Translations under genes and position numbers: made by a program
Assembly (NCBI GenBank): GCA_028279425.1
Contig: JANQNV010000088.1
Location: 1 to 43,513, forward strand
DNA from: Longimicrobiales bacterium
Lineage (GTDB): Bacteria > Gemmatimonadota > Gemmatimonadetes > Longimicrobiales > Gaopeijiaceae
DNA length: 43,513 bases
Direction of reading: 5' to 3'
Notes under the pieces: model-generated
Database searches by the model: none
What the model saw: the letters and a program-made list of their open reading frames with translations, nothing else
What the model was told of the DNA's origin: nothing
Part shown: piece after piece, positions 33,501-41,768 of the stretch
Position numbering within the stretch: the stretch's first letter is position 1
How the letters are laid out: each line of letters opens with the position of its first letter

Positions 33501-33830
33501 ATGGACCTCGGACAATTCTCGATCAGCCTCGCGGTGGCCGACTTGCACGCGTCGCGCGCCTTCTACGAGGTGCTGGGCCTCGAGGTGATCGACGGAGACG
33601 GCGAGCACTGGGTGATGATGGCGAGCGGGAAGGCCAAGATCGGTCTGTTCCAGGGCATGTTCGACAAGAACGTCGTGACCTTCAATCCGCCCGACGTCCG
33701 CAGCATCCAGAAGGCCATGAAGGCTGCGGGGCTCGAACTGACGACCGAGGCCGACGAATCGACCGAGGGCCCGGCCCACTGCGCACTGCTCGATCCCGAC
33801 GGCAACCCGGTCCTGCTCGACCAGCACTGA
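33501..33830 (+). CDS. VOC-superfamily (glyoxalase/bleomycin-resistance-like) protein
   Basis: This 109-residue single VOC domain has SISLAVADLHASRAFYEVLG at the N-terminus and ALLDPDGNPVLLDQH at the C-terminus. An upstream GGGAGACGG provides a ribosome-binding site close to the ATG. It lies 39 bases after the AraC/GyrI regulator and converges on the methyltransferase operon. Substrate unknown; an antibiotic-binding or detoxification role is typical of small VOC proteins. Confidence 0.82.
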   Translation: MDLGQFSISLAVADLHASRAFYEVLGLEVIDGDGEHWVMMASGKAKIGLFQGMFDKNVVTFNPPDVRSIQKAMKAAGLELTTEADESTEGPAHCALLDPDGNPVLLDQH

Positions 33831-33844
33831 TCCCTGGCGTGGCC

Positions 33845-34879
33845 TCAGGTGGGCCGGAGCCGCGTGTGCCCCACCACCCACTCGTCGCCGCCCCCGTAGC
33901 CGAAGAGCTCTTCGCAGGCCATGAAGAAGACCCGCCAGCGCTGCGCCCAGCGCGACCCCTCGCCCGAGCCGTAGACGCGGTCGAAGATCGCCTCGACCTC
34001 GTCGCGACGGGCGTCGAGGCGATCGAGCCAGTCACGGGCCGTCTTCTGATAGTGCACACCCGACACGACCCACTGCTCTTCGATGTCGAGGGCGGGGGTC
34101 ACCTCGCCCGGGAGTGCGAGTGAAGGCATGAGGCCACCCGTGAAGAAGTGCCGGGCCATCCAGTCGCCGTCGCCTTCGTCTTCGAAGAAGTACGGGACTG
34201 CCTCGTGGCAGAAGACGTGCAGGAACAGCCGACCGTCGGTACGCAGCCAGCCGGCGACCCGCTCGAGCAGCACCGACCAGTTGCGCATGTGCTCGAACAT
34301 CTCCACCGAGACGATCCGGTCGTAGGTGTCCGGCGCGCTGAAGACGTTCATGTCGCGGGTGAGGATCGTCAGGTTGCCGAGTCCGCGCTCCCGGGCGCGG
34401 CCCTCGATGAAGGCTCGCTGCGACGACGAATTCGACACCGCGGTGATGGTCGAGTTGGGATACCGTTCCGCCATCCAGAGGGTGAGGGAGCCCCAGCCGC
34501 ACCCGAGTTCCAGAATGTCGTGACCGTCGGCGAGGTCCGCCCGCTCGCAGCTGCGGGCCAGCATCTCGGCTTCGGCCTGTTCGAGCGTCTCGTCGCCGGT
34601 CGGGTAGAAGCAGCTGGAGTACTTCAGGTGCGGTCCGAGTACGATCTCGTAGAAGTCGCTCGTCACCTCGTAGTGCTGCTCGTTGGCCGCGTCGGTCTCG
34701 ATCGCGACCGGGGCGGCGGCCATCGCCTCGCGCATGCGTGCGGCTGCCTTCGCCCGTGCGGCCGGGTCGCTCGGCACGTCGTCGGCGAGCCGCTGGCGCA
34801 CCAGAGCTCGGATCCCCTGCCGTGTGATGACGTCGGGCACGAGCCCCCGATCGAGGAGGGCGAGCGCGGCGCGGTTCAT
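33845..34879 (-). CDS. CFA-synthase-like SAM methyltransferase (1), last gene of lipid operon
   Basis: This 344-residue SAM-dependent methyltransferase has motif I DILELGCGWGSLTLW, then DRIVSVEMFEHMRNW and a C-terminal GVHYQKTARDWLDRLDARR of the cyclopropane-fatty-acid-synthase family, but a shortened N-terminus with the substrate-binding NEQHYEVTSDFYEIVLG. It overlaps the preceding methyltransferase by four bases (ATGA). It probably acts on unsaturated acyl chains of phospholipids or a related lipid; whether it makes cyclopropane or methyl groups cannot be told from sequence. Confidence 0.86.
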   Translation of the reverse strand: MNRAALALLDRGLVPDVITRQGIRALVRQRLADDVPSDPAARAKAAARMREAMAAAPVAIETDAANEQHYEVTSDFYEIVLGPHLKYSSCFYPTGDETLEQAEAEMLARSCERADLADGHDILELGCGWGSLTLWMAERYPNSTITAVSNSSSQRAFIEGRARERGLGNLTILTRDMNVFSAPDTYDRIVSVEMFEHMRNWSVLLERVAGWLRTDGRLFLHVFCHEAVPYFFEDEGDGDWMARHFFTGGLMPSLALPGEVTPALDIEEQWVVSGVHYQKTARDWLDRLDARRDEVEAIFDRVYGSGEGSRWAQRWRVFFMACEELFGYGGGDEWVVGHTRLRPT

Positions 34880-36270
34880 GGACGGTTCTCCAGCGGAGGC
34901 GTCCCCCCATCCGGGTGCACGAAGGGCTCTCGTCCGTCGTCGAAGATGGGCGCGGCGACGAAGGCGTCGGGTGCGGCCCCAGGGGTCGCCTCGGGATTCG
35001 CGAACAGCAGGTGCACGTCTCCGGTGGCTCGCTCCATGAAGCCCCCTTCGCAGTACGCGAGGTAGAACTGCCAGAGGCGAAGGAAGTCTTCCGTGTAGCC
35101 CTGCTCGAGCAGGTCGTCGCGGTGCGCCTCGACCCCGGCCGCCCAGGCCCGAAGGGTGGGGGGGTAGTGTGCGGTGATGTCGTCGAGGTGGACCAACCGC
35201 ATCGACGTTTGCTCGCTGCGACGGCGAAGGTCGAGCGTCGACGGAATGAAGCTGCCCGGGAAGATGTAGCGCTGGATGAAGTCGGTTCCCGTGCGATAGA
35301 TCGGGTACTGCGCCTCGGCGATCACGATGGCCTGGATCAGCGCCAATCCGTCGGGCCGAAGGAGGGCGGCGCAGGTCTCGAGATAGGTGTCGAGGTAGGC
35401 CTCACCCACGGCTTCGATCATCTCGATCGACACGAGTCGGTCGAAGCGTCCGCGCCCCAACACCTCCGGGAGGTCGCGGTAGTCCGACGACAGTAGCGTG
35501 ATCCGGTCTTCGAGACCCGCAGCGCGAATGCGCGCCTCGGCTTCGGCGTGTTGCGCGGGAGAGATGGTGGTCGTCCAGACGCGGCATCCCGTGGTGCGCG
35601 CGGCGTGGATCGCGAAGCCCCCCCATCCGGTACCGATCTCGATGACATCGTGCTCGGGCCCCAGCCCGAGCTTGGCGCAAAGCAGGTCGAGCTTCGCGAC
35701 CTGCGCCTCGTAGAGCGATGCGTCGTCGCGCTCGAACACACCGCAGGAGTACATCATGGTGTCGTCGAGGAACCGCCCGAAGAAGTCGTTTCCGAGGTCG
35801 TAGTGGGCGGCGATGTTGGTGCGGCTCCCCTCGCGGGAGTTGTCGCGGGCGGCGTGCCACTGCTGGTACATCTTCTGGAGACGTGCGGCCAACCCGGTTT
35901 CGAGGCCGTTGTTGATCGCCGGGTTGCGGGCGATCAGCCGCACGAGGTCGGTCGGCCGTGCACTGGTCCAGAGTTCTTCCACGAAGGCTTCGGCGGCTCC
36001 GATGCTGCCACCCAGCGCGATCCGCGACCAGAAGGCGGGGTCGTGGACCTCGAGGCGAGCCGCGAGTCCATCCGGCGCGGGCGCTCCGAGCCGCTGCGTC
36101 GTCGGTCCATCGGGCCGGTGTTCGACGATCTCGAGTGTGCCTCCCCGAACGGCCGACAGGTCGTGTAGCACCATGCGTCGAGCCAGCTTTTCGCCGATCG
36201 AGGGACGTCGGGCCGTCGGGGTCGAGTCGGAGCGGGGAGGGGGCGCGACGCGCAGTCGAGTGTCGCTCAT
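34876..36270 (-). CDS. Cyclopropane-fatty-acid-synthase family methyltransferase (2)
   Basis: ATG 36270 gives 464 residues. The N-terminal domain has LEVHDPAFWSRIALGGSIG and AEAFVEELWTSARPTDLVR, followed by NIAAHYDLGNDFFGRFLDD and TMMYSCGVFE, the SAM motif VIEIGTGWGGFAIHAA and FDRLVSIEMIEAVGEAYLD. These are the usual CFA synthase signatures. It is 10 bases behind the DUF1365 gene and overlaps methyltransferase 1. The set FAD oxidase, DUF1365, CFA synthase recurs in other bacteria and includes relatives of enzymes of methylated and furan fatty acid synthesis in Rhodobacter. Confidence 0.9.
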   Translation of the reverse strand: MSDTRLRVAPPPRSDSTPTARRPSIGEKLARRMVLHDLSAVRGGTLEIVEHRPDGPTTQRLGAPAPDGLAARLEVHDPAFWSRIALGGSIGAAEAFVEELWTSARPTDLVRLIARNPAINNGLETGLAARLQKMYQQWHAARDNSREGSRTNIAAHYDLGNDFFGRFLDDTMMYSCGVFERDDASLYEAQVAKLDLLCAKLGLGPEHDVIEIGTGWGGFAIHAARTTGCRVWTTTISPAQHAEAEARIRAAGLEDRITLLSSDYRDLPEVLGRGRFDRLVSIEMIEAVGEAYLDTYLETCAALLRPDGLALIQAIVIAEAQYPIYRTGTDFIQRYIFPGSFIPSTLDLRRRSEQTSMRLVHLDDITAHYPPTLRAWAAGVEAHRDDLLEQGYTEDFLRLWQFYLAYCEGGFMERATGDVHLLFANPEATPGAAPDAFVAAPIFDDGREPFVHPDGGTPPLENRP

Positions 36271-36280
36271 CGAGTCGAAA

Positions 36281-37081
36281 TCATGGAGGTGAGGTGGAGG
36301 GCGGCATCGGCCGCGGATGCGGTTCGTCGCGGTGTTTGGGATGCTCCTGGAAGGGGACTCCCTTTCGCCAGAGCTTGAACGCGTTCCAGTAGATGCGACC
36401 AATGATCTGGGCCGTCATCCAGGGAAAGCGCAACAGGGTGCCGCGGAGCGCGCGCGGCGTGATGGCCCTGCGTGTGAGGGTCGTGTTGGCGACGAAGAAC
36501 GGTTTGCCGTCGACAAGGTTGGCCATCGACACGGCCAGTCGCTCGCCGGGCTCGGTGAAGCTCCACCGATAGTCCATGTCGAGGTCCATGAACGGCGAGA
36601 CGTGGAAACACTTCGGGGTGTGGAAGACGCGTCGGCCGTCGGGCTCCACCTGGTCGGGGCGATCCAGCACGTAGCAGTAGCGTTCGTCCCACGGGGTGTT
36701 GTGGACCTCGGCCACGAAACACTCCACCTCGGCGCCGGATTCGTCGAAGCAGTAGAAGAACGACACCGGGTTCATGACGTAGCCGAAGGTGCGGAGATTG
36801 GTCAGAACTCGGATCGGGCCTGAGGGTCGCCGCCCCGTACGCTCTTCGACGAGGTCGGCCACGGCCGTCTTGAGCGGGAGGGCCGGATCGCCGAGGTGGT
36901 CGCCGCGACGAAACCACGACAGCGCGGGACGCGTGGCCGACCAGCTCCAACTCGACCCGAAGGCGTGGTCGAGTTCGTCGAGGTCGAGGTAGACCTGGTA
37001 GACCGGATACCGAAACCCGTGTTCGATGGGCTCGAGCCGGTTGTGGTACACATGACCGACATACAGCGCGCTCGCACCCAC
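36281..37081 (-). CDS. DUF1365 family protein
   Basis: GTG at 37081-37079 follows the amine-oxidase stop by two bases (TGACCGTGG) and gives 266 residues. DUF1365 hallmarks include [88 protein letters not shown] and a C-terminal [18 protein letters not shown]. It has no known catalytic role; it is almost always found with the FAD amine oxidase and CFA synthase genes on both sides here. Longer frames reaching into the amine-oxidase gene are rejected. Confidence 0.88.
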   Translation of the reverse strand: MGASALYVGHVYHNRLEPIEHGFRYPVYQVYLDLDELDHAFGSSWSWSATRPALSWFRRGDHLGDPALPLKTAVADLVEERTGRRPSGPIRVLTNLRTFGYVMNPVSFFYCFDESGAEVECFVAEVHNTPWDERYCYVLDRPDQVEPDGRRVFHTPKCFHVSPFMDLDMDYRWSFTEPGERLAVSMANLVDGKPFFVANTTLTRRAITPRALRGTLLRFPWMTAQIIGRIYWNAFKLWRKGVPFQEHPKHRDEPHPRPMPPSTSPP

Positions 37082-37083
37082 GG

Positions 37084-38490
37084 TCAGGCCACTCCCCGGC
37101 GATCCGGACCCGGTCCGACCGCCGAGTCGGTTCCGACGTCCGGGCCCGGTCCGACTCCCGCATCGGTCCGGGTGGCTGGATGGGTCGCGAGCAGCGGCGC
37201 ACCGAGCCGCTCGGCGGGTTCGACGCCCAGCTGACGAGCGACGCGGAAGGCGCTCCAGAGCCCGTCTTCGTGGAACCCGTTGCGCCACCATGCGCCGGCG
37301 AAATACGTGCCCCGAATGCCGGAGATCTCGTGATGCCTCGCCTGCGCTCGCGCTCCGTCGACGGTGAATATGGGATGGCCGGTCGTGAATCGGAGGCGCA
37401 CGGTGGAGGGGTCGATCGCCGCGGTGTGGTTGAGCGTGACCAGATAGCGCTCGGGACCGGGTAGCCCCTGTAGTCGGGTCATGTCGTACGTCACGACGGC
37501 TCCGTCGGTCGGAGCCGACAGGACGTGGTAGTTCCAGCTCGCCCGCGCCCGCGGGGCGGTGGGGAGCAGCGATGTATCGGTGTGAAGCACCACCTCGTTC
37601 TGCGCGAACGGAAACGCCCGCAGGATCTCTCGTTCACGCTCCGAGGCATCGCTCAGCGCTGCGAGCGCCTGGTCGGCGTGCGTCGCGAGCACCACCGCGT
37701 CGAACGTCTCGGTGCGAGCCGACCCGCCCCGCGGCCGAGCCGTGATCTCGATGCCGGTGAGGTCGCCGCGCTCGTCGGTGCGGCGCTCGATGCGCTCGAC
37801 GGGGGTCGCCGTATGGAGCGTGCCCCGGAGGCGCTCGAGCACGCGCGCCACGTAGGTCGACGACCCGCCGTCGACCACCTTCCAGGTCAGGTGGGAGTCG
37901 ACCGTGAGGAAACGGTGGTTTTCGAAGAACCGCAGCAGGAGGCCTGCCGGGAATCCCATCATCTGCGCGGGGCTCGACGACCAGACGGCCGACGCCATCG
38001 GCACGAGGTAGTGGTCGCGGAAGGCTCGCCCGTACCGACCTCGTTCGACGTACTCCCCGAGGGTCGGGGTATCGAGTGCGTCACGTTTCAGGAGGTCGAC
38101 CGAGGCCCGGTTGAACCGCGCGATGTCGCGCAGCATGCCCAGAAACGACGGCTTCAGGGCGTTGCGCGGCTGAGCGAAGATCGTCGACAGCGAGGTGCCG
38201 CAGTACTCGAGGCCGGTGGCATCGCACGACACCGAGAAGCTCATGTCGGAGTCGCGCCAGGCCACACCCAGATGCCGAAAGAAGGCGAGTAGCCCGGGGT
38301 ACGTCGTTTCGTTGAACACCACGAAGCCGGTATCGACCGAGGTGGGGCCCGAGGGACCCTCGACCGGCACGGTCCAGGTGTGTCCGCCGACGTGGTCGCC
38401 GGCCTCGAAGGTCACCACCTCGTGGTCCTCGTCGAGGAGGTAGGCGGCGGCGAGCCCCGAGATTCCCGAACCGACGACGGCGATGCGCAT
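37084..38490 (-). CDS. FAD-dependent amine-oxidase-like oxidoreductase, first gene of lipid operon
   Basis: ATG 38490 gives 468 residues starting [19 protein letters not shown], so the FAD motif is at the very N-terminus. [31 protein letters not shown] and a C-terminal [19 protein letters not shown] match the NAD/FAD-binding oxidoreductase found beside DUF1365 and CFA synthase. In Rhodobacter a relative introduces an extra double bond before furan fatty acid formation; the analogy is inferred. The C-terminus ends in a low-complexity segment ([17 protein letters not shown]). The 185 bases upstream hold a MITE-like repeat and no other gene. Confidence 0.88.
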   Translation of the reverse strand: MRIAVVGSGISGLAAAYLLDEDHEVVTFEAGDHVGGHTWTVPVEGPSGPTSVDTGFVVFNETTYPGLLAFFRHLGVAWRDSDMSFSVSCDATGLEYCGTSLSTIFAQPRNALKPSFLGMLRDIARFNRASVDLLKRDALDTPTLGEYVERGRYGRAFRDHYLVPMASAVWSSSPAQMMGFPAGLLLRFFENHRFLTVDSHLTWKVVDGGSSTYVARVLERLRGTLHTATPVERIERRTDERGDLTGIEITARPRGGSARTETFDAVVLATHADQALAALSDASEREREILRAFPFAQNEVVLHTDTSLLPTAPRARASWNYHVLSAPTDGAVVTYDMTRLQGLPGPERYLVTLNHTAAIDPSTVRLRFTTGHPIFTVDGARAQARHHEISGIRGTYFAGAWWRNGFHEDGLWSAFRVARQLGVEPAERLGAPLLATHPATRTDAGVGPGPDVGTDSAVGPGPDRRGVA

Positions 38491-38546
38491 TCTGCGGGCT
38501 ACCCCGGCCTCCACCGCCGGTTTCGGGGAGCAGGCCTCGGGTGCCT

Positions 38547-38604
38547 AGTGTCCCGTTCGGAAAGTCCCGATGGTATTCGCTCCGGACTTCTCAAACGGGA
38601 CACT
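38547..38604. repeat. MITE-like inverted repeat (58 bp)
   Basis: The left arm 38547-38567 begins AGTGTCCCGTT and the right arm 38584-38604 ends AACGGGACACT; the 21-base arms match at 18 positions around a 16-base centre. There is no T-run, so it is not a plain terminator. Such short structures with sharp ends are typical of MITE or REP-like elements. A clear target-site duplication was not found. Confidence 0.65.
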
Positions 38605-38625
38605 GGCGCTGCTTCGTACGCCCTC

Positions 38626-38706
38626 CGCGCTGACTCCGACCCGGGGGCTTCGATGGGGTCCGAGGCCCCCCGCGCTCACTCCGATCGGAAGGCTTCGACG
38701 GGATCC
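38626..38706. repeat. Imperfect 36-bp direct repeat at the 3' end of ADOP gene 2
   Basis: Segments 38626-38661 and 38671-38706 are about 78 percent identical by eye and 45 bases apart. The second contains the ADOP 2 stop codon and codes for DPVEAFRSE; the first, outside the gene, would read DPIEAPGSE, resembling the conserved ADOP C-terminus. It could be a remnant of a lost neighbouring ADOP gene or a local duplication. Confidence 0.55.
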
Positions 38707-41348
38707 ACCCGTGCCGCTCGACGCGCCGGGATCCACGTGGCGAAGGCCGCTACGCTGGCCAGCAGGAGGGCCACGGCCCCGTGGGTCAACGGGTCCGTCG
38801 GCGTCACCTCGTAGAGCAGGCTCTCCATCAGCCGGGTCGATGCGAGCGCCCCGACGACGCCGAGGAGCACGCCGATGCCGGTCATCTGGATCCCCTGCCG
38901 CAGCACCAGACCGGCCACGGCGTTGCGGCCCGCGCCCAGCGCAATCCGCACCCCCATCTCGCGTCGGCGCTGCGCGACGAACCACGCCATCACCCCGTAG
39001 ATGCCGATTCCGCCGAGCGCGAGGGCGAGAACGCCGAACAGCAGAATGGTGCGCAGAAGACTCGTTCGGCCGCGCCCGACCACGTCGCGCACCTGATCGC
39101 TCAACAGGCGGGTGTCGCTCATGGCGAGGGTCGGGTTCATCGAGCCGAGGATCGCACGCACCTCGGGGATCACCTCGAGAGGAGAGCCCTCGGTGCGTAC
39201 GAGGATCGCCTCGGTGGCGGGCTGAAACGGCCCGCCCAGATCGAAGTACATCGAGGGCGGAGGCTCGCGGGTCGGACCGCGGTCCCGGGTGTCGGCGGCC
39301 ACCCCGACGACGACGGGCTCGAACCCGTCCCATACGGCGATCTGACGGCCGACGATCTCACCCCCGTCCGGCGTCAGCTCGCGCGCCAGCGTCTGCGACA
39401 CCACGACCTGTCCGGGCTCGGTGAGGGCGTCGCCCACCTGGAGTCCCCGCCCACGGACGATCTCGATGCCGGCGGTCGTGAAGAAGGCCGGTGTGACTGT
39501 GCGTAGCTCCATGAAGTCGGCAGTGCGGTCCGGATCACCGACGAGGTTGACCTCGGTCACGTTGGTGCCGGCGCTGAGGGGGAGGCGGTTGCTCACCGTG
39601 GCCCCTACCACCCCGGGGAGTTGAGCGATTCGATCGGTGAAGTCGCGAAAGAATCCGCCCACGGTCGTGGCGTCGGGGTACACCGACGACGGGAGCGAAA
39701 CGTTGAAGGCCACGACCTGCTCGGGCTCGTGGAGCCCGAGTTCGATCGACGACACCGCCCAGAAGGACCGCAACAGAAGTCCGGCGCCCGCCACGAGGGT
39801 GACGGCGAGGGAGATCTGCACCACGACCAAGGTTCGGCGAAGGGCGGAGCCGCGGCCGGTGCTCCCGCGTCCCCCCTCCCGCAGACCGCCGTGCACATCG
39901 CGCAAGCGGGTGGTCAACGCAGGACCGAGCCCGGTCAGGAGGCCGGCGAGCACCGCGACCGCCAGGGTGAATCCGAGCACCGGAAGGCTGAGCGCGGGCT
40001 CTTCGGCGCCGGGGAGGCCCCGCACCAGGTAGCGCTGCAGCAGGGGCACGCCCAGCGCTGCGAGCACGACGCCCCCCAGCCCGCCGATGAGGGCGAGGGT
40101 CAGTCCCTCGGCGAGGAACAGCGAAACGACGCGTCCCCGCCCCGCGCCGAGTGCGGCCCGCACCGCCATCTCGCGTCCCCGGGTCTCGGCCCGGGCGAGC
40201 AACAGGTTGGCCACGTTCACACAGGCGATCAGGAGGACCATTCCCGCAGCGCCCGCGAGCACGAACAGCAGCCGGCGGTTGGCGTCACCCACGAGGGAGT
40301 CCTGTAGGCGCACGGCTTCCATCGACCAGCCTTCGTTGGGACCCGGGTGCTCGGTTCGCAGCTCTGCGAAGAGGGTGGCGAGCTCGTCGTTGGCTTCGTC
40401 GAGTGTGGTCGTCGGTCTCAGCCGGCCGATCGAATACACGGCGCGGTTTCCGCGATTCAGCGAGCCCACGTCCCAGCGAAAGGGTACGAAGAGGTCGGGT
40501 CGACCGGGGAGGCGCAGGTCGGGCGCGGCCACCCCGATGATCGTGTGGGGCTCGGAGTTGACCATGAGGGTGCGCCCGACCGCCGCCGCGTCGCCACCAT
40601 AGCGACGCTGCCAGAGCCCGTGCCCGATGACGACCACGGGGGTCGCCCCCTCGATGTTCTCGGGCGACGTGAAGTCCCGCCCGGGGCGTGGAGCCAGACC
40701 CAGGACGCCGAAGAACTCCGGCGACACCCGATAGGCGGAGGCCCGTTCGGCCGAACCGTCGCCGGACAGGTTGATCGTCGTGGACTGATAGACCGCCAGC
40801 TGCTGGAGGGCGCGGGTGCGTTCCTGCACGTCGACGAGGTTGAGGATCGTCGACGAGTTGCCCGCCCAGCCTCCGATGCGCTTGTCGGAGACCCACACGA
40901 CGTCGTCGGGTTCGGGGTAGGGAAGGGGGGCCAGCAAGGCCCGCTGCAGGACGGAGAAGATGGCCGTGTTGGCTCCGACCCCCAGCGCCAACGTCAACGT
41001 TGTGACGGCCAGGAAGGCCGGCTTGCGGAGCAGCACACGTACCGTGGTCGCGACGTCTCGAGTGAACCCCTCCATTCCCATCCCTCCCCGTGTGTGGGCG
41101 TCGCCGCCCGATGGTATGGGCCGGGCTGTCGCCGTGTGCCGCCGGCCCTCTGCCCCGCGCTCCCATACGAACCGTGCGGCGAGTCGCAGCGCTTCGTAGG
41201 TGAACCACCGCCGTGCCGCTCCGCGGCCCTCCCGGGCGACGCGGCGCTCGAACTCCTCCGCGAGGTCTCCGACTACGGCCTCGGATTCCTCGTGGGGAAG
41301 CGCGCGTTCGAGGAGCCGTTCCGCCCAGCGCGGGGGGCGGTGCCTCAC
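38676..41348 (-). CDS. ADOP-family MacB/FtsX-like permease (2)
   Basis: GTG 41348 overlaps the padR stop (GTGA) and gives 890 residues; the longer frame overlapping padR is not needed. The permease prefix domain (RWAERLLERALPHEESEAV, VGDLAEEFERRV) is followed by VATTVRVLLRKPAFLAVTT and LTLALGVGANTAIFSVLQ, the MacB periplasmic domain, FtsX domain (LLIACVNVANLLLARAETR), a second periplasmic domain and the final FtsX domain ending ARVDPVEAFRSE. Substrate unknown. It is co-transcribed with padR. Confidence 0.88.
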   Translation of the reverse strand: MRHRPPRWAERLLERALPHEESEAVVGDLAEEFERRVAREGRGAARRWFTYEALRLAARFVWERGAEGRRHTATARPIPSGGDAHTRGGMGMEGFTRDVATTVRVLLRKPAFLAVTTLTLALGVGANTAIFSVLQRALLAPLPYPEPDDVVWVSDKRIGGWAGNSSTILNLVDVQERTRALQQLAVYQSTTINLSGDGSAERASAYRVSPEFFGVLGLAPRPGRDFTSPENIEGATPVVVIGHGLWQRRYGGDAAAVGRTLMVNSEPHTIIGVAAPDLRLPGRPDLFVPFRWDVGSLNRGNRAVYSIGRLRPTTTLDEANDELATLFAELRTEHPGPNEGWSMEAVRLQDSLVGDANRRLLFVLAGAAGMVLLIACVNVANLLLARAETRGREMAVRAALGAGRGRVVSLFLAEGLTLALIGGLGGVVLAALGVPLLQRYLVRGLPGAEEPALSLPVLGFTLAVAVLAGLLTGLGPALTTRLRDVHGGLREGGRGSTGRGSALRRTLVVVQISLAVTLVAGAGLLLRSFWAVSSIELGLHEPEQVVAFNVSLPSSVYPDATTVGGFFRDFTDRIAQLPGVVGATVSNRLPLSAGTNVTEVNLVGDPDRTADFMELRTVTPAFFTTAGIEIVRGRGLQVGDALTEPGQVVVSQTLARELTPDGGEIVGRQIAVWDGFEPVVVGVAADTRDRGPTREPPPSMYFDLGGPFQPATEAILVRTEGSPLEVIPEVRAILGSMNPTLAMSDTRLLSDQVRDVVGRGRTSLLRTILLFGVLALALGGIGIYGVMAWFVAQRRREMGVRIALGAGRNAVAGLVLRQGIQMTGIGVLLGVVGALASTRLMESLLYEVTPTDPLTHGAVALLLASVAAFATWIPARRAARVDPVEAFRSE

Positions 41349-41671
41349 CGGTCGAGCCGCGGCTGCAGGCCGTCCCACATCGCCAACCACGCCGCCCGGG
41401 CGTCGCGCACGAGGTCGAGGCCGGCGGGTGTCACGGTGTAGTGTTTACGCGCTCGTCCGCCCCGCTCCGGCCGGGGCGCGCCCATGCGAGACTGCACGAG
41501 CCCCTTCCGTTCGAGTCGTCTGAGCGCCACGTAGACGGCAGGGCGGAGTACCTCGCGGCCGGTGCGCCGGTGGATCTCGTCGACGACGGGCACGCCGTAG
41601 GCTTCGTCCCCGAGGTGAAGCAGGGCGAGCAACACCATCTGTTCGAATTCGCCGGCGGAGCCCTCGGGCAT
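41345..41671 (-). CDS. PadR-family transcriptional regulator paired with ADOP permease (2)
   Basis: This 108-residue winged-helix protein has EFEQMVLLALLHLGDEAYGV, REVLRPAVYVALRRLERKG and RARKHYTVTPAGLDLVRDA. ATG 41671 starts the helix-turn-helix domain in the usual place. The stop overlaps the permease start (GTGA), a tight padR-ADOP couple like that at 27435-30420, though the two PadR proteins differ clearly. It lies downstream of ADOP 3 on the same strand, with a 97-base gap. Confidence 0.86.
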   Translation of the reverse strand: MPEGSAGEFEQMVLLALLHLGDEAYGVPVVDEIHRRTGREVLRPAVYVALRRLERKGLVQSRMGAPRPERGGRARKHYTVTPAGLDLVRDARAAWLAMWDGLQPRLDR

Positions 41672-41689
41672 CCTCGTGTCTCCGTCTAT

Positions 41690-41710
41690 ATGAGTAGCGA
41701 TGTTTCATAA
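41690..41710. promoter_or_regulatory. Possible PadR operator upstream of padR (2)
   Basis: TATGA (41690-41694) and TCATA (41706-41710) form a dyad with an 11-base centre in the only AT-rich stretch near the padR start (18 bases away), which also contains possible -10 sequences on the reverse strand. Position fits autoregulation. The motif itself is not a proven PadR site. Confidence 0.35.
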
Positions 41711-41731
41711 ATCACGCTGCCCATATGGACG

Positions 41732-41755
41732 CTGCAACACGCGAAAGGGTTGCAG
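41732..41755. other. Hairpin between ADOP gene 3 and padR (2)
   Basis: CTGCAAC (41732-41738) pairs with GTTGCAG (41749-41755) around a 10-base loop, just past the stop of the upstream permease on the reverse strand. It could attenuate read-through into padR, but no T-run follows. Confidence 0.35.
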
Positions 41756-41768
41756 GCGAGGTGACCGG

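Noticed and set aside
36281..37291. Longer DUF1365 frames reaching into the amine-oxidase gene
   Set aside because: The extra N-terminal part is Arg-rich shadow of the amine oxidase C-terminus; GTG 37081 right after that stop begins the conserved domain.
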